Assembly: GCF_042678945.1 (NCBI RefSeq)
Contig: NZ_JBHTLM010000001.1
Location: 496,001 to 560,000, forward strand
Direction: 5' to 3'
Length of the DNA stretch: 64,000 nucleotides
Source of the DNA: Fontibacillus puldeungensis
Lineage (GTDB): Bacteria > Bacillota > Bacilli > Paenibacillales > Paenibacillaceae
The position numbers and the translations under genes were made by a program. The notes beneath the pieces were generated by a model. It saw only the letters and a program-made list of their open reading frames with translations, did not search any database and was not told where the DNA came from. Shown here piece by piece: positions 8,189-14,862 of the stretch; the first letter of the stretch is position 1, and each line of letters opens with the position of its first letter.

Positions 8189-8800
8189 CTAAAACATTTG
8201 GTGAATTCCGATCAGAATTAACAGCAGGCCGGATATTATCGTAGCCTGGTTGCCAAATTTCTCCGCAGCGTACTTCTCGCCAAAGCCGGCGCAGAGAGCT
8301 AGCAGAATGAAGCTGAAAAAGCCGACGGAAAGGGAAGTGAGCCATACGTTTAGCTGTGTAATACCCGCATTAAAACCGCCTGCCAACGCATTCATAGCAA
8401 GTGCAATACCGAGCAGAAACGATTCACCGAGATTGAGTGATTTTGAACTGTCTACATCGGCTTCCTCCGGATTGCGGAGCAGCCGGGTAAGCATCTGGGC
8501 ATCGTTCTGCGGCGGCAAAGGTTTTTTCTCGGTAAACGGCTGCATCAGTACCCAAATGCCTACGCCTACAATGACGACGGTTCCTAATAGCTGTCCAATC
8601 CAGGGATGTATCCACGATGAAATCCAACTGCCGAATAACCCCGACATCAGAGTGGCCAGAAACGAAATAAAAGCAATGGCCAGATTGGAATACCACGGTA
8701 TACGGATTTTTCGGACCCCATATGCAATCCCGACACCCGCATTATCCAGGTTGGACGCGAGTCCAATGGCAATGACAGCCAACAGACTGTATGAACCCAT
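8189..8800 (-). CDS. ytaF: YtaF/MntP-like membrane protein
   Basis: A 203-residue integral membrane protein with six predicted helices arranged as two triplets separated by a charged loop (about 105-125). Each half begins with a conserved polar motif, GLASNLDNAGVGIAYG (near 13) and LGIALAMNALAGGFNAG, which matches the MntP/YtaF superfamily (Mn efflux-like; YtaF is annotated as a sporulation membrane protein in Bacillota). The Asp and Asn residues in these repeats are probable ion ligands. The gene is monocistronic with its own terminator. I see no yybP-ykoY-like Mn riboswitch in the 180-bp gap upstream, which argues against a simple Mn exporter. Transport substrate unknown. Confidence 0.8.
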   Translation of the reverse strand: MGSYSLLAVIAIGLASNLDNAGVGIAYGVRKIRIPWYSNLAIAFISFLATLMSGLFGSWISSWIHPWIGQLLGTVVIVGVGIWVLMQPFTEKKPLPPQNDAQMLTRLLRNPEEADVDSSKSLNLGESFLLGIALAMNALAGGFNAGITQLNVWLTSLSVGFFSFILLALCAGFGEKYAAEKFGNQATIISGLLLILIGIHQMF

Positions 8801-8981
8801 GATGTTCGCTCCTTTGCGTAATGTGATGACACAGCATATGCCCAGATTCCAATTTTGGTTTCTGACACGGCGGCATTGGTTCGTAGTCGATCTTCTTTTT
8901 GGGTTTTTACGATTAGTAGTTTTCTTTACCTGTTAAAAAGTAGTATAATGTCAACAAAGATCTACCCGAGGAGTGATAAAT

Positions 8982-9194
8982 GTGCTTGAAAATTTATTGC
9001 GCCCGTCTCATCTATTGTTGCTGGTGATAGCGGCGCTTTTGTTGTTTGGCCCTAGCAAACTCCCGGAACTTGGACGCAGCTTTGGTACGATGTTGAAGGA
9101 GTTCAAGAAAGGGGCGCGCGGAGATATTATCGAGGAAGATAAGCCGCAGGAAATCCAAACCCCGGCGTCTGCGGAAACACATAAGTCTTCATAA
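8982..9194 (+). CDS. tatA: Sec-independent translocase protein TatA (stand-alone copy)
   Basis: A 70-residue TatA: one N-terminal membrane helix (about 8-23), the FGPSKLPELGRSFG hinge, an amphipathic helix (LKEFKKGAR) and an acidic/polar tail. GTG at 8973 overlaps its own GAGGAG site, so I place the start at GTG 8982 with 8-nt spacing. No tatC is next to it; the second tatA at 41521 is next to tatC. A -10 TATAAT lies at 8944-8949. It could work with the TatC encoded at 41834 or with one outside the window. Confidence 0.92.
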   Translation: MLENLLRPSHLLLLVIAALLLFGPSKLPELGRSFGTMLKEFKKGARGDIIEEDKPQEIQTPASAETHKSS

Positions 9195-9223
9195 AAGAAA
9201 TTCACAGGTTTCCCTTATAGAAA

Positions 9224-9266
9224 AGCGCGACTAGGCCGGAATGGTTTAAGCTCGCGCTATTATTTT
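9224..9266 (+). terminator. likely terminator after tatA
   Basis: The stem AGCGCGA/TCGCGCT (9224-9230 and 9252-9258) with a 21-nt loop is followed by ATTATTTT. The poly-U tract is interrupted. Confidence 0.5.
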
Positions 9267-9280
9267 GCCAACAAACAACA

Positions 9281-9320
9281 AAGAAAGCCTTGAACCGATT
9301 GAGCGGATCAAGGCTTTCTT
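9281..9320 (-). terminator. bidirectional terminator before the glycosyltransferase-4 gene end
   Basis: The perfect 13-bp inverted repeat AAGAAAGCCTTGA/TCAAGGCTTTCTT with a 14-nt loop lies 26 bp past the stop of the minus-strand transferase gene. It also faces the tatA transcript. Confidence 0.85.
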
Positions 9321-9345
9321 TGATTCAAAACAATATGGAATCTCT

Positions 9346-10320
9346 TTATACCTGCAGCAGTAGCAATATAATCGATGACAATCCAAGGCAGGTGCTGAGT
9401 AAATAAAGGAACATAACCACTTGCTTTTGATTTAGCCCGGCTCGAAGCAGGCGATAGTGAACTTGGCTTGCGTCTGCCTGGTAAATCGATTTACCCTGAA
9501 TCATCCGTTTAATGACTACGAACAGATTGTCGAAGATTGGCACTCCCAGGGCTAATACCGGAATGAACAGGGACAGGACCGTAGCCTGCTTAAATGCGCC
9601 ATCAAGTGCAATAACAGCCAGTATAAATCCAAGAAAAGTTGCCCCGGCATCGCCCATAAACACTTTGGCGGGCGCCTTATTATAACGTAAATAGGCAAGA
9701 GACACTCCGATCAGGGTAATGGACAATACTGCCGAATTGGTTTGCCCCTTGGCGATCGCAACAACAAACAATGTCCCAGCAGAAATGGCTGACAAACCAC
9801 CGGCCAGTCCATCAAGTCCATCTGAGAAATTGATGACAGTGGTAACGCCGAATATCCAAAGAATCGTTAAAATAAATTGCATCCAGGCCGGCAACAGGAC
9901 ATATTCGCCACTGAATGGATTGACGAATCCACTAAAAGTGATTCCCGCGGCATACACAAGGATGGCGGCCGATACTTGAACGATCAGCTTGGGAAGTGCC
10001 GGGAAGTCTTTGCCCTTCGTTTTGTACCAGTCATCGACCGTTCCGATCGTTAGAAGTAGAACGCCACCGGCGAACAGCGCCCCAGTTTCCCATGAGAAGT
10101 TTCTCGTAAACAGCAGGTAAGATATGAAAAAACCGGTAAAGATGGCGTAGCTTGCTGTGAGCGGAATCGGCTTGCGATGGATTTTACGTTCCACGTCAGC
10201 TCTAGGCTTGTCCACGAAATCGAGGCGAAACGCCAGCTTTCCCAGCGGGGGAATGAGCAGGTAGACGATAAGAAATGCTAGCAGAAAAGACCATAAGTAT
10301 AAAATGATAATCACCACCAA
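9346..10320 (-). CDS. undecaprenyl-phosphate sugar-1-phosphate transferase (MraY/WecA/TagO family)
   Basis: A 324-residue polytopic membrane enzyme that transfers a UDP-sugar phosphate (typically GlcNAc-1-P) to undecaprenyl phosphate, starting teichoic acid or other cell-wall polymer synthesis. Key motifs are DKPRADVERKIHRKPIP (about 37-53), the Asp pair in VDDWYKTKG, NFSDGLDGLAGG and FMGDAGATFLG. The C-terminal loop reads ADASQVHYRLLRAGL, a variant of the HxxHRLLxxG substrate loop of TagO/WecA. About ten membrane helices are visible. The start is uncertain: TTG 10320 and GTG just downstream have no clear ribosome binding site. It is monocistronic with a strong terminator. I place it with TagO/WecA rather than MraY. 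Confidence 0.9.
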   Translation of the reverse strand: MVVIIILYLWSFLLAFLIVYLLIPPLGKLAFRLDFVDKPRADVERKIHRKPIPLTASYAIFTGFFISYLLFTRNFSWETGALFAGGVLLLTIGTVDDWYKTKGKDFPALPKLIVQVSAAILVYAAGITFSGFVNPFSGEYVLLPAWMQFILTILWIFGVTTVINFSDGLDGLAGGLSAISAGTLFVVAIAKGQTNSAVLSITLIGVSLAYLRYNKAPAKVFMGDAGATFLGFILAVIALDGAFKQATVLSLFIPVLALGVPIFDNLFVVIKRMIQGKSIYQADASQVHYRLLRAGLNQKQVVMFLYLLSTCLGLSSIILLLLQV

Positions 10321-10523
10321 AAAGTATAGGACTCATTAAGCCATATTATAAAAAGAAAGCAGAGTCTTGTCGAATACTTATTGCATATGACGAATTTTCA
10401 AGCCTACACAAACTAGTGCAAAGGTGAACGAACCTAAGGAAATGTGATACATTATAGAGGGTACGAATATCCTTATTAATGTGTCATAAAAACATGAAAA
10501 GTATTGGGTACGGAGGGATATAA

Positions 10524-10904
10524 ATGCAGGATGATTACACGCGTAAGCTTGAGGACCAGAAAAGCTTGTTTAGACAGCTGGGAATTAAGCTGGATGCGCT
10601 CTCTATTCATGAAAAAGATTTTGATGTAAAGATGCGGGGGTACGAGAAGGAGGATGTCGACCGTTTTTTGGACGATATCATCGTTGACTATGAACGTTTC
10701 TACGATATCTTTACCGATTTACTGGATAAATATAAAGAAATCCAGCGCCGCCAAGCTTATTGGGAAGAGGAGAAGAAAGCTTACGCCCGCAAGCCGCAAA
10801 TTGATGTGGAGAATTCCGTGGATCGCCGGATCGTTGAGGATGGAATTCGCCAGTTGGAACGGAATTTAGAGCAGTTGAAGCTGCAACTTCGTACAGATCG
10901 TTAG
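10524..10904 (+). CDS. DivIVA-domain protein, GpsB-like
   Basis: A 126-residue cytoplasmic protein with an N-terminal DivIVA/GpsB lipid-binding domain (FDVKMRGYEKEDVDRFLDDIIVDYERF, about 32-58), then a coiled coil (LLDKYKEIQRRQAYWEEEKK) and a C-terminal helix (RIVEDGIRQLERNLEQLKLQL), the layout of GpsB, which coordinates penicillin-binding proteins at the septum. It has about 25 extra residues at the N-terminus compared with B. subtilis GpsB (about 98). The ATG has a GGAGG site 7 nt upstream. It is monocistronic with a terminator. It may be GpsB itself or a DivIVA paralog. Confidence 0.85.
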   Translation: MQDDYTRKLEDQKSLFRQLGIKLDALSIHEKDFDVKMRGYEKEDVDRFLDDIIVDYERFYDIFTDLLDKYKEIQRRQAYWEEEKKAYARKPQIDVENSVDRRIVEDGIRQLERNLEQLKLQLRTDR

Positions 10905-10915
10905 TATGAAATGAT

Positions 10916-10947
10916 GAGAACCGATGCTTTATGCACCGGTTCTTTTT
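10916..10947 (+). terminator. terminator of the GpsB-like gene
   Basis: The stem AGAACCG/CGGTTCT followed by TTTTT lies 12 bp after the stop codon. Confidence 0.85.
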
Positions 10948-10966
10948 GTGCGCTCTTAGACTACAA

Positions 10967-11193
10967 AGAACTTACTAAATGTATTTTGTACAATTAAAAA
11001 TTGTCTTGTCCGGAGACCTAAGCACTTAGATGCAAAAAGAGCAGTTAAAAAGAGCAAAATAACCATAACGAGCAAAATTGACTCGGTTTAAATGTAGGAA
11101 ATGCAGTTAAAATCCAAAAATCCACAATTTGCTTGAAAATAACTGTACATAATACATTTAGCGAAGGGTGCTGATAGAGGCATGAATCTAAAT
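10967..11193. repeat. dispersed intergenic repeat family 1, copy B
   Basis: It starts AGAACTTACTAAATGTATTT, carries three degenerate direct units ending in CAGTTAAAA (or CAATTAAAA), and ends with the inverted unit TAACTGTACATAATACATTT that pairs with the first. It aligns by eye with copy A along its whole length, including TAGAGGCATGA near the 3' end. It lies just after the GpsB-like terminator, in the 509-bp gap before dps. No open frame with a ribosome binding site is seen. Confidence 0.8.
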
Positions 11194-11302
11194 CTGCATA
11201 TTGATGGAGGGACAAGTGCAAAATAGTGGTCAGAAGCTTGATGAATCGGTTTAGATGCATTCGCTGAAATTTCAATTTCACAAGATCTTCATTTTTAAAG
11301 TG

Positions 11303-11357
11303 TTGTCACAACGGTGTGCAAATGGTAATATATAATCAAGATTTAGATTTAGTCTAA
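11303..11357 (+). promoter_or_regulatory. dps promoter with PerR/Fur-like box
   Basis: TTGTCA (11303-11308), a 17-bp spacer and TAATAT (11326-11331) form a sigma-A promoter. The 7-1-7 palindrome TTAGATTTAGTCTAA (11343-11357) follows at about +6 to +20. It matches the PerR box layout TTATAAT-N-ATTATAA in 10 of 14 arm positions, and its two arms differ at one position. Confidence 0.65.
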
Positions 11358-11413
11358 AAATAATTTAAAAGTATTACTTACACATCTTATAGTATTGAAA
11401 TGGAGGAATTTAA

Positions 11414-11878
11414 ATGACAAATCAAACTTTAACTCAAGTGAATCAAGAACTGCACAAGCAACTGAATCTTCAGGTCGCAAACTGGACCGTAATGTATACG
11501 AAGCTGCACAGCTTCCACTGGTTTGTTAAGGGCGAGAACTTCTTCACACTACATGAGAAATTCGAATCCCTGTACAATGAAGCAACAGGATACCTGGATG
11601 AACTTGCTGAACGATTGCTGACAATAGATGGGGCCCCTGTAGCTACGCTTCGCGAATCACTCGCTCTTGCAAGCATCTCGGAGGCGACCGGGAAAGAAAC
11701 CGCTCAAGAAATGGTAGCCTCGGTGATATCCGATTTCGAAGTGATCATCGGCGAATTGAAGGATGCGATGGAAGCTGCAGCAAGAACGGAAGACGAAGCT
11801 ACCGGCGATCTTCTGCTCGGGATTATGTCGGCGCTGGAGAAACATCGTTGGATGCTGAACGCTTATCTTGGTAAATAA
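11414..11878 (+). CDS. dps: Dps family DNA-protecting ferritin-like protein
   Basis: A 154-residue dodecameric mini-ferritin that oxidises Fe(II) with peroxide and protects DNA. The intersubunit ferroxidase ligands match the Listeria Dps pattern: His35 (HSFHWFVKG), His47 (TLHEKF), Asp62 and Glu66 (LDELAERLL). A Lys-rich DNA-binding N-terminal extension is absent. The ATG has a GGAGG site 7 nt upstream. It has its own promoter with a PerR-like operator, fitting peroxide control, and a downstream hairpin. Confidence 0.95.
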   Translation: MTNQTLTQVNQELHKQLNLQVANWTVMYTKLHSFHWFVKGENFFTLHEKFESLYNEATGYLDELAERLLTIDGAPVATLRESLALASISEATGKETAQEMVASVISDFEVIIGELKDAMEAAARTEDEATGDLLLGIMSALEKHRWMLNAYLGK

Positions 11879-11905
11879 TGGACTTTATCAAGATAAAGTG
11901 AACAA

Positions 11906-11954
11906 AGGACCTTCCTTGGGCGAATAAAACCGCTCTTGGTGAGGTCTTTTTTTA
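11906..11954 (+). terminator. probable terminator of dps
   Basis: An imperfect long stem (GACCT..AGGTC base with further internal pairing) followed by TTTTTTT. Confidence 0.65.
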
Positions 11955-12034
11955 GAAGAGTGAGGATGCAGTTGATTGAATAAATGAGTTAGATTTGCTC
12001 TGATTAGGGATATATAAATGGAGAGGTGACGGAC

Positions 12035-12598
12035 GTGCTAGGACAAAAGGAGGCATGGCGAATTTTCATCGCTGTACCTATACCACAGGATGTGAAGCAT
12101 AAAATGCAAGCGTGGTGCAGTGAACGGGAAGAACTGCTGCAATTTCGCAAATGGGTGTATACGGAGGACTATCATATTACAGTTCAGTTTCTTGGGGATA
12201 TGATGCCGGAGCGATTGGACCAATTAGAAGTAGGTCTAAAACGGGCAATTGAAAATACGCCTGAGTTTTCAATTGAAGCGGCGGGATGTGGCACATTTGG
12301 CAGACCTGCTAGTCCAAGTGTGCTTTGGGCCGGGGTGCGTGGGGATATCGCGGCGCTAAGCCGGTTACAACAGAAGGTGACTGAAGCGAATCGTGCCCTC
12401 GGATTTGTTCCGGAGGAGCGCCGTTATACCCCGCATATTACGTTGGCCCGTAAATATCGTGAGGATGCCAGACTGAATCTGGAGGTTTTGAATTCAGCAC
12501 CTGAGTTCGGCTCATGGTTGGTGGATCGTCTGGTCGTTTACCGGACGCATATGCATGAGCGTCCGATGTATGAGGTTGTAAGAACTATTACATTATAG
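12035..12598 (+). CDS. thpR: RNA 2',3'-cyclic phosphodiesterase (2H family)
   Basis: A 187-residue 2H phosphoesterase that opens 2',3'-cyclic phosphates at RNA ends. The two catalytic HxT motifs are HITVQFLGD (near 45) and HITLARKY (near 128), and the fold-typical RIFIAVPIP start is present. GTG at 12026 overlaps the GGAGAGG site, so GTG 12035, 8 nt past it, is the better start. It is convergent with the glycosyltransferase gene (6 bp apart) and no terminator separates them. Length is normal for the family. Confidence 0.92.
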   Translation: MLGQKEAWRIFIAVPIPQDVKHKMQAWCSEREELLQFRKWVYTEDYHITVQFLGDMMPERLDQLEVGLKRAIENTPEFSIEAAGCGTFGRPASPSVLWAGVRGDIAALSRLQQKVTEANRALGFVPEERRYTPHITLARKYREDARLNLEVLNSAPEFGSWLVDRLVVYRTHMHERPMYEVVRTITL

Positions 12599-12604
12599 CT
12601 GTAG

Positions 12605-13786
12605 TTAGTTCGCTTGTTGTTTTACTTTCTGGCCGGACTGAGCATGGAGTCGAACCGGACCTATGGTTCCCTGCAACTCCCTGATAACGCTCTGAACGCA
12701 GCGGTCCGGCCGGTAAGCGGGGTACAAAGGAGTTAGTTTATTGTTGATTCTAACCGGAGCGCCATGACCATGATCTCGAATAGCTTCAAACCAGTGATCC
12801 AACACCTCAGGTGAAGTAAATTCGGTACCGTATCCGTGATTTACGAAATAGTCCTTGTTTTTTTCCTCTTGCCCAGGAAGCGATTCATAAAACAACATCG
12901 GGATGCCTTTTGCAAGTCCTTCTGTACAGGTCATTCCACCGGGCTTTGTGATGAGCAAATCGGATGCATCCATCCATTTGCTGACTTCTCTCGTATATCC
13001 AAGCACCTTAACGTTAGGATGTTGAAAGGCTGGATGATTGCTTAGCTTTTCAATCAGCTTTTTATTGCTACCCATGCAGCAGACGATTTGAATTTCCTCG
13101 CGCCGAGCGGTGAGTTTGCTGATCAGTTCCTCCTTGAACAGAAGACCCCAGCCACCGCCCATAACGAGCACAGTTGGCATGTTTTTTAGACCAAGCTCTT
13201 CCCGTACTGCCGAAGGATCTTGTCTGACCCAGAAGTCGGGATGAACGGGAATACCTGTAGCTTCAACAGCGTCCTCTCGAACGCCGCGGCTGATCAACTG
13301 ATCTCTTACTTCCTCCGTAGATACGAGATAGCGGTCTACACCAGGACTGAGCCACGAGCCGTGTGCATCATAATCGGTAATTACCGTCCAAAGCGGAACG
13401 TCGAGACCGGCAGCCTTTAGACGGGAAATGATCGCACTTGGGATAGGGTGAGTACATATTATAAGCTCGGGTCTTAATTGCTCGATGACCTCGGAGGCAT
13501 GTTGATAGAACATTTTATGAAGAGCCAGGCGGGCCAAGCGTCCGACCGGCTTTTCGTAGTTTTTGCGGTAATACATACCGAACAGAGCCGGACTGGTACT
13601 AACTGTTCGGCGATAAGCAGAAATAATCAACGGCGCTACCGTCGGATTTAAAAAAGAACCGAGCTCCATCACTCTCGCCTGGATGTACGGGCATAGCTTC
13701 TTTAGTCCTGCAGCCAAAGCATGGCCTGCCTGGGTATGGCCGCTTCCGAATCCTTCCGATAAGATCAGTACTCTTTTCTTTCGCAT
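12605..13786 (-). CDS. MGDG-synthase-type glycosyltransferase (diacylglycerol glucosyltransferase-like)
   Basis: A 393-residue GT28-type glycosyltransferase of the MGDG synthase/UgtP family that uses UDP-sugars to glycosylate diacylglycerol, giving glycolipids or lipoteichoic acid anchors. The N-domain has LSEGFGSGHTQAGHAL (about 9-24), CTHPIPSAI and ITDYDAHGSWL; the C-domain has the GGGWGLLF loop and the donor-binding KPGGMTCTEGLAKGIPML motif. It is membrane-associated rather than membrane-spanning. The ATG follows an AGGTGATC site. The gene is monocistronic. Whether it adds one or several sugars cannot be told from sequence. Confidence 0.88.
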   Translation of the reverse strand: MRKKRVLILSEGFGSGHTQAGHALAAGLKKLCPYIQARVMELGSFLNPTVAPLIISAYRRTVSTSPALFGMYYRKNYEKPVGRLARLALHKMFYQHASEVIEQLRPELIICTHPIPSAIISRLKAAGLDVPLWTVITDYDAHGSWLSPGVDRYLVSTEEVRDQLISRGVREDAVEATGIPVHPDFWVRQDPSAVREELGLKNMPTVLVMGGGWGLLFKEELISKLTARREEIQIVCCMGSNKKLIEKLSNHPAFQHPNVKVLGYTREVSKWMDASDLLITKPGGMTCTEGLAKGIPMLFYESLPGQEEKNKDYFVNHGYGTEFTSPEVLDHWFEAIRDHGHGAPVRINNKLTPLYPAYRPDRCVQSVIRELQGTIGPVRLHAQSGQKVKQQAN

Positions 13787-13799
13787 TAAAGATCACCTG

Positions 13800-14101
13800 C
13801 TTCATCTATAATCCGGTAATGACCGGGATCTATTTTTGAGAACCGCTGATAATCTCAAGTTTGTTAACGCCATTGGAACTCTCTGTTTACCAGTGTATTT
13901 CGTTTGCCGTTTGGCGGAAAGAGGCCAAGGACTGGTCTATCTGCTGGACTTAAGTCGGGGAAGCTTGTGAAGCTTTATTTTTGAAGGTTGATTGGCTCAC
14001 AAAAATGATGTTGAGGGTTCTCATATATTGTAGAAAAATACACAGTTTAAAAGAATTGGACAAGCTTTTGAAAACAAATGAAAAAACTTGAAAAATACAT
14101 C
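13800..14101. other. intergenic region without recognised gene
   Basis: About 300 bp between the divergent glycosyltransferase and TetR genes. I see no open frame with a ribosome binding site and no hairpin terminator; the right end leads into the TetR promoter. Confidence 0.5.
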
Positions 14102-14175
14102 TTGCATTCTATTTTCGGAAGTGCTAAAGTGATAATTGACCGAATGACCAAAAGTGATTTTTAGTCAGTTAGTCA
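14102..14175 (+). promoter_or_regulatory. promoter and TetR operator of the yhgE operon
   Basis: TTGCAT (14102-14107), a 17-bp spacer and TAAAGT (14125-14130) form a sigma-A promoter. Two 12-bp arms, TGACCGAATGAC (14137-14148) and GTCAGTTAGTCA (14164-14175), are inverted with 9 of 12 matches and cover the start region. This is a likely autoregulatory TetR operator. Confidence 0.65.
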
Positions 14176-14220
14176 TTTTTGGCCCTCATGTTTTTATTAC
14201 TGAACGTAAAGGAGGTGCGA

Positions 14221-14814
14221 ATGATGGCATTGGTGGATCGCCGTAAACAAGTAGTCGAAGCAGCGGGAAAGTCTTTCGCGCTATTTGGCTATAAAGCGAC
14301 GACGATGGACCATGTCGCGAAAATAGCGAATGTGGCCAAAGGGACGATCTACACCTTTTTTTCCAACAAGGAGGAGCTGTTCGACGAAATTCTTCGTTCT
14401 GTCATTGTAGAGATGCGGCGGATCATCGAGGAAGAAGTTGATGAGAGCAAGTCTTTTTTCGAAAATCTGCATCGAGCAATGGACTTACTGCTTGAGTTCA
14501 GGAAAGAGCATGACCTTCTGATCAAGCTGTCGCAGGAAGTGCGCGATTTTGGTACTCCTAAAGCCCGCGAAGGACTGGAGAGAGTCGAAAACGAGATATT
14601 GAATTATCTTGAACGCCAGATTGCTCGTTTTGTGCAGCGCCGAGAAATTGGTGATTATGACCCCAAAATGGTGTCTTTCGTAGTGTTCAAGCTTTACATT
14701 GCGCTCACGTCGGATTGGAACAAGCTTTATAAGCCGTTAAGCGAAGTTCAGATTAAGGAGTTTATCCGTAACTTTCTGGCAAGCGGACTGTCCCCGAAAG
14801 CAAGTGATAGGTAA
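14221..14814 (+). CDS. TetR/AcrR family regulator of the YhgE operon
   Basis: A repressor of about 197 residues. The TetR helix-turn-helix is clear (FALFGYKATTMDHVAKIANVAKGTIYTFFSNKEELF), with a divergent helical ligand domain. The upstream in-frame start at 14179 has no ribosome binding site; the ATG pair at 14221/14224 follows AAAGGAGGTG. The yhgE/pip gene starts 48 bp downstream, so the two form an operon. The inverted-repeat operator overlapping its own transcript start suggests autorepression relieved by a hydrophobic compound, as is usual for this family next to YhgE proteins. Confidence 0.9.
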   Translation: MMALVDRRKQVVEAAGKSFALFGYKATTMDHVAKIANVAKGTIYTFFSNKEELFDEILRSVIVEMRRIIEEEVDESKSFFENLHRAMDLLLEFRKEHDLLIKLSQEVRDFGTPKAREGLERVENEILNYLERQIARFVQRREIGDYDPKMVSFVVFKLYIALTSDWNKLYKPLSEVQIKEFIRNFLASGLSPKASDR

Positions 14815-14862
14815 GTTCAAAGAGAAGATTATAGATAACTCGGCAAGGAGAGAAAACAAAAT

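Noticed and set aside
8801..8981. yybP-ykoY manganese riboswitch upstream of the YtaF-like gene
   Set aside because: I could not find the conserved loop sequences or a terminator hairpin in the 180-bp gap.
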